From Lewinellaceae bacterium (GTDB lineage Bacteria > Bacteroidota > Bacteroidia > Chitinophagales > Saprospiraceae), in assembly GCA_016708875.1 (NCBI GenBank), contig JADJFA010000001.1:124001-188000 (forward strand): 64,000 nucleotides of DNA. Reading direction: 5' to 3'. Positions within the stretch are counted from its first letter, which is position 1, and every line of letters starts with the position of its first letter. The notes beneath the pieces were generated by a model. The model did not search any database. It worked only from the letters and a program-made list of their open reading frames with translations, and was not told where the DNA came from. This document shows, piece by piece, positions 9,472 to 18,762 of the stretch. A program made the translations under genes and the position numbers.

Positions 9472-10437
9472 TCAAGGTTGGGGGCAAGTTGAAGTCAGTT
9501 CTTTATATCTAATCCGTCTTTTGTCGCTGCCCTTTACCATTTCAACAAATTGGATAACATTGCCTTCATTTCTTCCATTGTAACGGGTTTCAAATTCTGC
9601 ACAGTAGCGATGAAGGTGTTGGGGAGAAACGTAGTGGTAAATTCCAATCACACCACGTTTGAACTGGCTCCAAAAGCCTTCAATGTTGTTGGTGTGGTTG
9701 TCGCCTACGGTTTTGTAACAACCTGCTGTGTGTTTAACCGAAATGTGCTTGTTGAAATGTTTTTCAAGCCCTTTGTAGGATGCGTAAGCATCGGTAATAA
9801 CAACGGCTTGTGGAGCAACATTTTCAACCATGAGGCTTTGCAAGGTAGCAGCACTTGTATCAGGGACTACGAAAGTTTTGACTTTCCCATCACGTTGCAG
9901 CATCCCAACAACAGCCGTTTTGTCAAGATGTGCGCGACCTTGCGAATTGGCTACTTTTTTGGAAGCGTGACGGTTTTTGTTTTTGCCGCCTACGAAAGTT
10001 TCATCAGCTTCAACCGTTCCTTCCAACATTTCAGGAGCAACGTTTGTGAGCATGGTACGAATACGATGGTTGACAAACCATGCAGTTTTTTGAGAAACGC
10101 CGATACGGGTAGCGAGTTCAACGGAACTAATACCTTTCTTTGAGGTAGAAATTTCATAAGCGGCTTGAAACCACTTGCAAAGTTCAACCTTTGAACCTTC
10201 AAAGATGCTCCCAGTACGGACGGTGAAGGGAAGTTTGCAACCGCTTTCGCTGCAACGTAGAAGGGGATGTCTTGGAACTTTCCGCGAGCCTTAACGCTGT
10301 AAGGTGCTTTTGCAGATGCGCAATGAGGGCAAACAGGAACAACGTTCCAGCATTGTCCTTCAAAGGAAGCGGTAACAGGTTTCTTCGTCTTTGAAGTAAT
10401 CGTTGAAGTCGTGAATAGTTTTGAAATTGAAATCCAT
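9472..10437 (-). pseudogene. IS1595-family (ISXO2-like) transposase, two frameshifts
   Basis: Frames joined from the ATG at 10437 read MDFNFKTIHDFNDYFKDEE, CYRF, a zinc-ribbon (CPHC ... LLRCSESGC), a helix-turn-helix (KKGISSVELATRIGVSQKTA), then the catalytic domain: EADETFVGG (first Asp), VVITDAYASY (second Asp) and HTNNIEGFWSQFKRG (the Asn-x-x-Glu pair used by this family). One frame change lies near 10370 and one near 10271, both single bases in short homopolymers. The C-terminal 193 residues (9472-10053) are open. I could not find inverted repeats closely flanking this gene alone. It may mobilise the entire 8299-14119 unit, or it may be inactive because of the frameshifts. Confidence 0.8.
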
Positions 10438-10575
10438 TTATGATGCGTTTTGTTAGTACATATTTAGGCCATGTTACACACAATTCCAGGTTTTTTAGAA
10501 AGTATTTTTTGTAAAAAACACTGGATCTTTACGGCCTCTTATGTGAATGTAGCAGACCAATAAATAGACCTTATT

Positions 10576-11520
10576 ATGAGCCAGCTTCCATACGAAATTT
10601 TAAATGATACTGAGTTTGAAAATCTCATAATTCGTATCTGTAAAGAAATTTTAGGAATAGGGTGCAAAACATTTCAACTGGCAAAGACGGCGCAAAAGAC
10701 AGTTGGTTCACTGGGACTGCTCAACATTTCCCTTCAAAAATAGCGCCATGGACTGGAACTTTTAACATTCAAGCAAAACATACTCAAACTTACAATTCGA
10801 GCTTGTTCAGACAATGACTTTTATGTTAATAAGACAAGTATTTTAGAGAAAGAAATAACCCGACTGAATGAAGTACAGAAGGTTACTTCATTCGACAATT
10901 ACATAATTTTTACAAGCAGAAAGCTTTCAGGGGGAACACACCCAAAAATTGTAGAAAAGTTACAAAAAGGCCTTAAAATCAAAAATGCTGAAATTATCGG
11001 GCGAGAAGATATAGACGCATATTTAACCGACTATCCTCAAATTGCCCATCAATTCGGGTTAAGTATGTTTATCTTCCCGCTCCGGTTTTATGAAAAGGAT
11101 TTGAGAGAAGTAATTATTGTGTTTTCAGAACAATCTTCTATAATTTCTGCCGAAGCAGACAACTACATAACGTCTTATACGGCTATTAATAAAGAAGAGA
11201 AAAACAGGTTGAATAATTTAAGCAAAGACTATTTTGAATATATAAAGAATCATTCCTTGCAATATTTTGATGCAATAGAAAAGTTTTTACGCGACCCTAA
11301 AAATCAGGTCTATACTGATATGTACTCAAACACCATTAGTGATTTACAAGCTAAAGTAATTTTAGAAAAAGATAGGTTCACTAATTTCATGTATTTGATT
11401 GAACATTTGGTTGATTTTACTGTTTCAAATAATGAAGATAAACTTAACAACTTAAGAAAAATAGTAAGAGTGTTTATTCACTTTATGTACTTTAACTGTG
11501 ACATCGGGAAAACGTCATGA
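10576..11520 (+). pseudogene. ABC-3C system effector-type protein, two frameshifts
   Basis: Starting at ATG 10576 the conceptual product (~314 aa) reads MSQLPYEILNDTEFENLIIR, then KDGAKDSWFTGTAQHFPSK and GTFNIQAKHTQTYN, a layout typical of a restriction-endonuclease-like fold with the acidic and QAK catalytic-type residues. A helical C-terminal domain follows (11065-11520, open). Frame changes fall at TTT near 10670 and near 10800. The next two genes overlap by ATGA and match the middle and ATPase parts of ABC-3C conflict systems, which fixes the context. Predicted role: nuclease arm of an anti-invader system. The catalytic assignment is from pattern only. Confidence 0.65.
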
Positions 11521-11753
11521 TAACACCTCACAAATATCTCAACCTTGACCTCTCACTATTAAATTTGGGTGGGGTTATTCTTACTATCCTTAGCAAGGAT
11601 AATGCAGTGAAACACGATGAATTACTTGAAAAAGTAATCTTAGTAAGAGGAGGAAGCGCGAAGGACGTTTTCATTCCAACACTCAGTTTTCTATACCTAA
11701 TGGGTAAAATTGAGTACCAAAAAGACATTGACACAATCGAACTTGTTAAATGA
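11517..11753 (+). CDS. ABC-3C middle component (MC6-like), 78 aa
   Basis: An intact small protein (MITPHKYLNLDLSLLNLGG) with a compact alpha/beta pattern and the ending FLYLMGKIEYQKDIDTIELV. This matches the small winged-helix-like 'middle component' that links effector and ATPase in ABC three-component systems. Start and stop overlap both neighbours by four bases (ATGA), so the three genes are translationally coupled. It is one of the few unbroken genes in the insertion. Assignment to type 6 rests on recall of the family pattern. Confidence 0.7.
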   Translation: MITPHKYLNLDLSLLNLGGVILTILSKDNAVKHDELLEKVILVRGGSAKDVFIPTLSFLYLMGKIEYQKDIDTIELVK

Positions 11754-13514
11754 AACTAAGCCAACTATACGCAAATAAAGGCTTTAAAAACATCGTTTTC
11801 AACGATGGGCTAAATCTTGTTTTGGCTAAGGTTACAAAAAAACTTGACCTTAATAAAGATTCTCACAACCTTGGTAAGACGACATTGATTGCGGTTATTG
11901 ACTTTATGCTTCTCAAAGAAGTTAAAGAAGAACATATCTTTAAGACCCATCAGGAGAAATTTTTAGGATATATCTTCTATCTTGAAATCATGTTAAACAA
12001 TGGAGAGTATCTCACAATCAGAAGAGCCGTTGATGCAACCCACAAAATTTCATTTAAGATAACAAAACTTCTGATAACCTTTTGAACGAAGAATCTTGGG
12101 ATAATAAGAATATCGGTTTTGATAAATCTGTGGTAGCACTTAATGAATATCTGGCCTTTGATGTTTTGAAACAGTGGACACATAGAAAGTCTATTACATA
12201 CTTTTGCGTTCACAAAATGACTACAACGATGTATTTCAACTTTCAAAATTTTCCAAGGGGAAGGATATTGATTGGAAACCTTTATGTTTGACTTATTGGG
12301 CTTTAGTGGGAGTCTATTAACTGAAAAATATGATGCTGATAATAAAATTCTTGAGCAAAAAACCTTCATTAATAGAATAAAAAACGATTTTGCCGTTGAT
12401 GCTGGAGAAGTTGATAAAATAAGAGGCGCAATTGATTTAAAAATTGAAGATAGGGATAAACTCCAATCAGAGATTGATAATTTTAATTTTTATCAACAAG
12501 AGCGTAATCTAAACAAAGAACTCATTGAAGAAATTGAAACCCAAATTTCAGAATATAATTCTGCGGAATATAATTTAGAATTTGATTTAGAAAAAACTAA
12601 GCAATCATTTTCTCAAAAAATATATCGTTCGATATAAAGCAAATTAAGCGGATTTACGAGGAAGTAAAAATATTTTTACCAGACAATCTTGTAAAGGATT
12701 ATCAATCTCTTGAAGACTTTAATAAACGAATTACTGAGGAAAGGAATAAATATCTGGAAGAAAAGGTTGTAATTCTGACCGAACAGTTAAAAGACATTAG
12801 GGATTCTCTAAAACACTATAATGAAAAGAGAAACCAGATTCTTTCTGTGCTTATGGATAAGGACTCTTTTAGTAAGTTCAAGTCATATCAAATTGACCTT
12901 ACGAAAATCGAAGGTGAAATATCTCGACTTGAAGAAAAACTTAATAGTATTGATAAGATTGCAATCCTTAATGAAACCACTAGCAATCTAACCGCAGGGC
13001 TTGACGAATTAATTAAAGAAATCAACGCTCAAATCACTGCAAACGATAGTAAGATATACACAGAGATACGAAGGGTTTTCCGCAATATCTTTAAATATAT
13101 TGTCAACGCTCCCGCAATAATTTTTATGCGGCAGAATAAAGAGGGAAACATTGAATTCAAAGTAGAGATAACCAGAGAAAATGAGATGGATGTTACAGCC
13201 GAAGATAGGGGAAACAGTTACAAGAAAATGTTGTGTATTTCCTTTGACTTATCTGTTTTAGTTACCTATCACAAAGATTCTTTTTACCGATTTGTCTATC
13301 ATGACGGGGCACTTGAAGGACTGGATAACAGAAAGAAAGCAAATTTCATCAATTTGGTAAGAGGATACTGCGCAAAATTTAACTTACAATACATATTTAC
13401 TTCTATTGAAGATGACATCCTACGGAGTTGCTAAAGACATTTACTGATAAAGAAGTTTGTTTGACGCTAGATGATTCTGGAGACACCGGGAAATTATTTG
13501 AATTTAGTTTTTAG
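11750..13514 (+). pseudogene. DUF2326 ABC/SMC-like ATPase of the ABC-3C system, frameshifted
   Basis: Joined frames give a ~585-residue SMC/RecN-like ATPase. The N-terminus (MKLSQLYANKGFKNIVFNDG) leads to a Walker A variant, HNLGKTTL; a long coiled coil spans roughly 12340-13050; the C-terminal lobe has ITRENEMDVTAEDRG and YHDGALEGLDNRKK, typical of DUF2326, and ends LFEFSF at a TAG (13512-13514). At least five frame changes occur (near 12060, 12200, 12280, 12620 and 13425), mostly one base lost from a homopolymer. In ABC-3C systems this ATPase senses or gates the attack on foreign nucleic acid. As written it cannot be made as one protein. Confidence 0.75.
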
Positions 13515-13562
13515 TGAGGGCATCAAAACGCTCTGCGCATTCATCCACGAATATGTAATAAC

Positions 13563-13715
13563 ATGAAAAACAAATCAACCAATACCGCCAAAACGGAAAA
13601 TACAAGAGGCAAGTACAAGGACAAACTTACTGTCAAAGGCTCGTTCCTTGACATAGTACATGCTGTAGCAAAAGAGGCAAACGAAAAGCCTAAAAAGAAG
13701 AAAAATGAAAATTGA
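13563..13715 (+). CDS. Small conserved basic protein with KLTVKGSFLDIV motif (50 aa)
   Basis: An intact 50-residue frame, MKNKSTNTAKTENTRG to KKKKNEN. It is highly charged with a central KLTVKGSFLDIVHAVAKEA segment. Very short proteins with the same (K)GSF(L/M)D motif occur widely in Bacteroidota, often near mobile or defence genes; no function is known to me. It begins 48 nt after the ATPase gene. Confidence 0.55.
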   Translation: MKNKSTNTAKTENTRGKYKDKLTVKGSFLDIVHAVAKEANEKPKKKKNEN

Positions 13716-13758
13716 TGATAATATTCCAATCTTCAAATAAAAAATCATGTGACTTCTT

Positions 13759-14070
13759 TTGATTATATTATGTGCGGCTGCTATAGGTATATTGGCTTTT
13801 ACGTTTTTTGAAAAATATATGGACGATGGGTGTATTGTATGGATAATTATAGTAGTTATTAGTATAATACTTGCTATCAATGGAACTATTGCAGAATGTA
13901 GAGATGGCTGGCATTCTTATAGTATTGGTCGTTCAGGTGCTTGCTCTTGGCATGGAGGTGTTGTTGCCAGATATAATGATTTTGGCAAAACGATTGCTAA
14001 AATCTCTGGGGTTATCATTGGTATAAAATTATTAAGTTTATATTTTCAAGAAAAATCTAAAGAAAAATAG
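13759..14070 (+). CDS. Membrane protein with DUF3761-like CRDGWHSYS motif
   Basis: A 103-residue protein with two N-terminal transmembrane helices (MIILCAAAIGILAF and IVWIIIVVISIILAI), a motif CRDGWHSYSIGRSGACSWHG resembling DUF3761, and a C-terminal hydrophobic segment. The best start in this frame would be an ATG at 13747, but its second codon is TGA, so either translation begins at TTG 13759 or the gene was broken by one substitution. It is the last gene before the right inverted repeat. Function unknown. Confidence 0.5.
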   Translation: MIILCAAAIGILAFTFFEKYMDDGCIVWIIIVVISIILAINGTIAECRDGWHSYSIGRSGACSWHGGVVARYNDFGKTIAKISGVIIGIKLLSLYFQEKSKEK

Positions 14071-14092
14071 AGGCTTTAAACCTGTTAAAAGG

Positions 14093-14119
14093 TTGGGTGT
14101 AAATAGGTATAGTCACCTT
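14093..14119 (-). repeat. Right terminal inverted repeat of the insertion
   Basis: The reverse complement begins AAGGTGACTATACC and matches the left end at 8299-8325 with three mismatches. It lies just 6 nt from the stop of the host LytTR gene (14126). Confidence 0.85.
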
Positions 14120-14125
14120 ATTTAA

Positions 14126-14881
14126 TTACCCATTCACCCTTCCCAGCAATTCCAACAATTGCGTCTTCTTCCGCTGCGCCACGGGCAATATCGCCCCATC
14201 GCTCATTTCCACTTCTCCGGAAAAGCGATTGTAATAGCGCCGCAGGTGATCCACATTAATTAAGTGCGATTTGTGAATCCGCTCAAAATGATAGGGAGAA
14301 AACAGCATTTCCAGGTCTTTGAGGGTTTTGGCTACCAGCAATTTGCGCTGGTCGTCAAAGTGTACCGTGGCATAATTGCCATCCGATGCACAGCGGACAA
14401 TGTTTTTGACATAGTGCAAATGAATGCCATCGGCAGTGGCTAGGGCAATTCGGGCATTGGCGGTTGCACCGCCGCTCATTTGCTGCATAAAAAGCCGGAT
14501 TTGCTCTTGCATTTCTGTCTGACGGCCACGGGTGGCTTTTTCTACTGCGGCTTGTAATTCCTGTGCATCAATAGGTTTGAGCAAATAATCCAAGGGCGCG
14601 AATTTGATTGCCCGCAATGCGTATTCGCTGTACGCGGTGGTAAAAATGATCTTCAGATCCTCGAAATTGATTTTCTGCAACAAGTCAAAACCCGAGCCAT
14701 CGGTCAGTTGAATATCCAAAAACAACAAGCTGGCATGAGGATGGCTGCCCACTACCTCAATGCCCTCAGCCACCGAACTGGCTTCTGCCACCACCGTGAT
14801 TTGTGGACAATGCAGGTTTATTTCCAGTGCCAGGGAGGCTCTTGCTGCGGGTTCGTCGTCAATGATGATGGCGTTGATCAT
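14126..14881 (-). CDS. LytTR-family response regulator
   Basis: A 251-residue DNA-binding response regulator. The receiver domain (1-~120) has the acidic pair DDE at 8-10, the phospho-acceptor Asp56 in LLFLDIQLTDG and the conserved Lys in YLLKPID. The C-terminal LytTR domain (~145-250) includes GNYATVHF and HFERIHKSHLINVDHLRRYY. It overlaps the upstream histidine-kinase gene by 23 bases, so the two are one operon and a signalling pair. LytTR regulators of this kind control secreted or surface functions, but its targets cannot be read here. The IR-bounded insertion ends just beyond its stop without disrupting it. Confidence 0.92.
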   Translation of the reverse strand: MINAIIIDDEPAARASLALEINLHCPQITVVAEASSVAEGIEVVGSHPHASLLFLDIQLTDGSGFDLLQKINFEDLKIIFTTAYSEYALRAIKFAPLDYLLKPIDAQELQAAVEKATRGRQTEMQEQIRLFMQQMSGGATANARIALATADGIHLHYVKNIVRCASDGNYATVHFDDQRKLLVAKTLKDLEMLFSPYHFERIHKSHLINVDHLRRYYNRFSGEVEMSDGAILPVAQRKKTQLLELLGRVNG

Positions 14882-17843
14882 GGTTCGGTTGATTGTTTTG
14901 AAACGGAATATGCAACACGACTTCTGTACCGGCAGGCTTGTCGTGTTCGTACAGATCGTGAATCTGTAAGGCCGGAGTTTCGCTCGTTTTGTTGCGAAGC
15001 AGTTGCAGGCGTTCCATGGTAATTTGGGTTGCCAGGGGTTTGTGCGGGTCGCGGAGTTTCAATTGTGCGGAAGCGGCTCGGCCCACGCCCGTGTCGCGTA
15101 TGGTGGCGATGATTTCGGCGCCTGAAAGTTGGAAATCCACCGTTATTTCCCCAGTCCCTTTTTGGGGCGCAACACCGTGAATCACGGCATTTTCCACAAA
15201 GGGCTGCAACAACATAGATGGGATCAAAATTTCCATCGGATTCAGCGTCGGAGAGGCTTCGATTTGGAATTTGATCTTGTCCGGGTACCTGATTTGCGAC
15301 AATTGCAGGTAAATTCGCAGCAATTCCATTTCCTGATCCAGGGGAATAAGGACGTCTGAATAATCCAGATTCATCCGCAAAAGCCGGGCAAATTTACCAA
15401 TAAACGCATTGGCCTCCACCACCCTTTCCTGCCCGTAATATCCTTTGATGGTATTCAATGCATTGAAAATAAAGTGCGGGTTCATCTGCAAGCGGAGCGC
15501 CAGCATTTTCAGGTCGGCGTTTTTCTTTTGCAGCTCGGCCTTTTCGCGGCTGGTTTCCATCAAGGTCCGTTCCACCTCATAGCCTTGTCGAAGCCGGTTT
15601 TCCCGCCATTTAATGTAACCCACAACAAGCGCCAGGAGCATGCTGCCCAATAAAATGAAGAACCAGGTTTGCATCCAAAATGGGGGCCGTACCTGAATTT
15701 GAACCGTAGCCGATTCTGCGCAAAGCTCTCCTGCGCCGTTCAGCGTCAGAACTTCAAACGTGTATTTTCCTGGGCGGAGACTGGCGAATTCGATCGCCTC
15801 ATTGGTCGTTTCGCGCCATACCGTATCCAATCCGTTGAGCCGGTAACGATAGCGGAGATACTGTGGCTCGCGATAGGAAAGCCCTTCAAATTCGATGCTC
15901 AAAGAACCTTGCTCATAGTTCATAGTCAAGGTGTTATCCGCGGCAATGGTTTGAATTTTGTTGTTGATGCGCACCGATTTTATCAAGGCCGGCGGGGAGG
16001 GCGGCGATTGTAGTAGAATGCTTTTAGGCACGGCAAGCAATCCATCGTCTTTGCCAATATAGACTTGATTTTCAATGACTTCCACGGCATTGATCTTGTC
16101 CCAACCTAAGCCGAGTACACCCCAGAAATTGGTCAATTGCAATTTGCCTGGCTCGCCCTGAACCCGAAACAGTCCGCTTGCCGTACCGATCCAAAGCTGG
16201 TTTTCCGCATCGCGGCAAAGGTCCCGGCAGATCACCGCACCGAATTGGTTGCTGATGGATATGCTGTCCGTTACCCGTCCATGCTGGATCACAAACAATC
16301 CCTTCGATTCGCTCAATACCCACAATTTTTGGTTCACTTTGTCAAAGTCCATGTCCTTGATACTATGTGGCAGCACCCTTTTTTCTGCACCTCCTGCTTC
16401 CATGACAAACAAGCCGTTGTGCGTACCGACCCATACCAGATTGCGCTCGTCGAATTCAATTTTTTCAACCTTATATCCCTTAAACCTGGAAATCTTGGGC
16501 ATTCCGTACAAGGGGTTTGAATCAGGAATATTTGATATCGTCCCGCCGGGCAGCATTTTTTTCCGGGCCAGTTTTTGAGGGATTGCAAATAGTCCGTTCA
16601 GCCCTGCCCAATAGTTGCCTTCATAGTCCACATTGATATCGGAGGCTCGATGCACCAGCAATTTTTCGACTCCATTGCGGATGACCAGCGTTCCCGCTTT
16701 CCCAATGACCAGTGTCGTGCCATCTTCCAAATGGCGGATGTTTCGGATGTTTTTATTGGTGACGTTTTTTTGGAAAATGACTTTGGATTGAATCCTGTCG
16801 TCCTCAAAAATTGAATATGCGCTGCCCTCTGATCCAATCCAAAGTCGATTTTGCGGGTCCCTGCTGAGGCAAATTATCCGTTTGTATACCAGACCATCCT
16901 CCAGGGAATATTGAACGATATCAGGGTCAGGGACATAAAACAGGCCCTCTTCAAAAGTTGAAAACCAGAGCCCGTCTTCCCGATCTTTCATAACCGAAGA
17001 AACGGAGCGGCCTGACAGGTATGTCTTTTCTTTTTTCAAGGTTTGATAATCGAATACGATGGCTCCGTTGCGTGTGCCTGTCCAGAGTTTATTGCCAATT
17101 TTTTTGAGGAAAATGTATTGATTCCCTTCTTCCAGGGCTGTAAAAACGTGCAATACCCTGCCAGAAATCCGGTCCAAAAAATAAAGACTTCTATCGGAAG
17201 TGATGATGAGCGTATCGCCTGAGGTGATTGCCTGAATGGTTTGCATGAGCATTGGCATGTTCGCAATCACGCTAAAACCTTCCGGTTTTATCAGGCCAAA
17301 ATTTCGTCCGCCGCCACCGATGGTGTTTTTGGGGTTTTCCCAGGCTACGACCACGCCATTTTCGGTAGTACGCTCTTCCACCTCCATCCGCTCCATATCA
17401 ATCAAGATGGTTTTAAAAACCCCGCAATAGACCATGCGGCCATCTTCTTGCTGAAAGAGTTTGATTACCAGGCCTTTGAGGTCGCAGCGTTTCAGGAATG
17501 CCAGATTGTTTTCATTGTACAGTATGCCATTGTGAAAAAAACCGGTTTTGCCGTTCAGGGTAGCAAACCATATTCGGCCCGCATGGTCTTCGCAAAGATT
17601 GAAAACCTCATTGTCGGGCATGCCGTGGGAAGTGTTGTAATGCACAAAGGATTGCCCGTCAAAACGACTCACGCCCACGTCCGAGCTGGACCAGATATAG
17701 CCTTTGCTTTCCTGAAAAACGGAGTAAATGTAGTTGGAGGGCAGGCCTTCGCTGGTCTGATAGTTTTTGGAGAATGGTTGCTGTGCAGTCAGGCCTTGCG
17801 TTGACAGAAAAAAGAAGCTGAAAAGGAGGGTTTTGCGCAGCAT
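14859..17843 (-). CDS. Propeller-sensor histidine kinase (LytS/YehU-type, Y_Y_Y domain)
   Basis: The frame is open from 17891, but the ATG at 17843 starts a normal signal peptide (MLRKTLLFSFFFLSTQGLTA) and is preferred; the product is then 994 residues. The periplasmic part has two-component-regulator propeller repeats (SSDVGVSRFDG, GRIWFATLNG, NRLWIGSEGS, LVWVGTHNGLF, QLWIGTASGLFR) over ~600 residues, then a Y_Y_Y domain (YRLNGLDTVWRE), one transmembrane helix (WFFILLGSMLLALVVGYI), a coiled coil, and a LytS-type kinase core with the phospho-His in LQMNPHFIFNALN. The ATP-binding lobe shows RDTGVG. It signals to the LytTR regulator next to it. Confidence 0.93.
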   Translation of the reverse strand: MLRKTLLFSFFFLSTQGLTAQQPFSKNYQTSEGLPSNYIYSVFQESKGYIWSSSDVGVSRFDGQSFVHYNTSHGMPDNEVFNLCEDHAGRIWFATLNGKTGFFHNGILYNENNLAFLKRCDLKGLVIKLFQQEDGRMVYCGVFKTILIDMERMEVEERTTENGVVVAWENPKNTIGGGGRNFGLIKPEGFSVIANMPMLMQTIQAITSGDTLIITSDRSLYFLDRISGRVLHVFTALEEGNQYIFLKKIGNKLWTGTRNGAIVFDYQTLKKEKTYLSGRSVSSVMKDREDGLWFSTFEEGLFYVPDPDIVQYSLEDGLVYKRIICLSRDPQNRLWIGSEGSAYSIFEDDRIQSKVIFQKNVTNKNIRNIRHLEDGTTLVIGKAGTLVIRNGVEKLLVHRASDINVDYEGNYWAGLNGLFAIPQKLARKKMLPGGTISNIPDSNPLYGMPKISRFKGYKVEKIEFDERNLVWVGTHNGLFVMEAGGAEKRVLPHSIKDMDFDKVNQKLWVLSESKGLFVIQHGRVTDSISISNQFGAVICRDLCRDAENQLWIGTASGLFRVQGEPGKLQLTNFWGVLGLGWDKINAVEVIENQVYIGKDDGLLAVPKSILLQSPPSPPALIKSVRINNKIQTIAADNTLTMNYEQGSLSIEFEGLSYREPQYLRYRYRLNGLDTVWRETTNEAIEFASLRPGKYTFEVLTLNGAGELCAESATVQIQVRPPFWMQTWFFILLGSMLLALVVGYIKWRENRLRQGYEVERTLMETSREKAELQKKNADLKMLALRLQMNPHFIFNALNTIKGYYGQERVVEANAFIGKFARLLRMNLDYSDVLIPLDQEMELLRIYLQLSQIRYPDKIKFQIEASPTLNPMEILIPSMLLQPFVENAVIHGVAPQKGTGEITVDFQLSGAEIIATIRDTGVGRAASAQLKLRDPHKPLATQITMERLQLLRNKTSETPALQIHDLYEHDKPAGTEVVLHIPFQNNQPNHDQRHHH

Positions 17844-18120
17844 TTGGAGGGTGAAGGTAGGGGCTTGAATATAAAAATCAGAAGCATTCAATAAGTACAG
17901 GGCATCGTTAAATCAACTTATTGATACATTTTTGATAAGTGCTAGTTCGCTTTTAGGAGTGTAATGTTACGTCCCACACCTCTTTCGCCTCAGTCAGCGT
18001 TTGGCGATTTGTTTTTTCGATGAAATTCAGATTGTTTTCAATTGAAAAGGCCAATTTTGCACCCAATTCCCTCAAATAACCAAATCCCCACACCTAAACA
18101 AATACCGAAATCCTCCATCT

Positions 18121-18762
18121 ATGAAAATTCCCAAAGCAGAAATACTCATCCTTCTGGCATTCCTGGTCTTCATGAGCTTTTGGGCGATGTCAAAATGTTC
18201 GGAGCGCCGCGCTGATTCTGTTCACCGGGCTCGTGATGTTGAGGATACCGACAGTGAAGAACGCCCGGTCAAACGCGATACCGTAGTGGTGCAATCTGCC
18301 CCGAAAACACCGCCCACCCAAATCAAAGAAGACCCCGCAGTTCCGCCTGTGACCCAATCCGCGCCAACTGCTGTACCCGCCCCCCGACCTGGCGTAGCAC
18401 CCAGGCGCCCTTCGCTTTCCACCGAAACCCCTGCAGCTGCTCCGCCGCCCAGCACAAGCGGTTCCACGCTGTTTGTCACCATTGATGGTTTGAAAGTGCG
18501 CAAAGAACCCGGCCTGAAAGGCGAAACCGTTGCGGAACTCAAACTATATGAACCAGTTACATTCCTCAATAAAAAAACGGATTGGACCCAGGAAATCAGC
18601 CTTGGCTACGAAAAAGTGACCGACCACTGGGTGAAAGTGCGCACCCAATCCGGCAAAGAAGGCTGGGTGTTTGGCGCTGGCGTGCATTTTTATAAAACGA
18701 AGCGCCAAGGAGTGCTGGAAGATAAAAAGCCCGCTGAAACAACGCCAAAAAAGAAAAACTAA
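18121..18762 (+). CDS. Membrane-anchored bacterial SH3-domain protein
   Basis: A 213-residue protein. Residues ~7-25 form a signal anchor (ILILLAFLVFMSFWAMS). A Pro/Ala-rich flexible linker spans ~40-115. Residues ~118-195 are an SH3b-type domain (FVTIDGLKVRKEPGLKGE ... KEGWVFGAGV). SH3b domains often bind peptidoglycan peptides or protein partners, so the protein is likely periplasmic and held to the inner membrane. The stop overlaps the start of the next gene (TAATG), pointing to an operon with the VanZ-like gene. Confidence 0.8.
   Translation: MKIPKAEILILLAFLVFMSFWAMSKCSERRADSVHRARDVEDTDSEERPVKRDTVVVQSAPKTPPTQIKEDPAVPPVTQSAPTAVPAPRPGVAPRRPSLSTETPAAAPPPSTSGSTLFVTIDGLKVRKEPGLKGETVAELKLYEPVTFLNKKTDWTQEISLGYEKVTDHWVKVRTQSGKEGWVFGAGVHFYKTKRQGVLEDKKPAETTPKKKN

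Larger units (their letters stand above)
8299..14119. mobile_element. AT-rich 5.8-kb insertion with terminal inverted repeats, carrying ABC-3C genes
   Basis: The ends match as 27-nt inverted repeats with three mismatches (8299-8325 and 14093-14119). The interior is visibly richer in A and T than the flanks. Its contents are a membrane protein, a small protein, an IS1595-family transposase, an ABC three-component system and two small genes; none fits the host functions on either side. If the repeat is taken to begin at GGTGAC, the flanking octamers TTTATTAA and TTATTTAA agree at 6 of 8 positions, a possible decayed target duplication; IS1595-family elements usually make 8-bp duplications. Whether the transposase moves the whole unit, or is a later insertion, is not settled. 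Most genes inside are frameshifted. Confidence 0.75.

Noticed and set aside
9020..10575. Closely flanking terminal repeats for a stand-alone IS1595 insertion
   Set aside because: I compared the flanks of the transposase by eye and found no matching inverted pair or 8-bp duplication; the ends of such an IS stay undefined.
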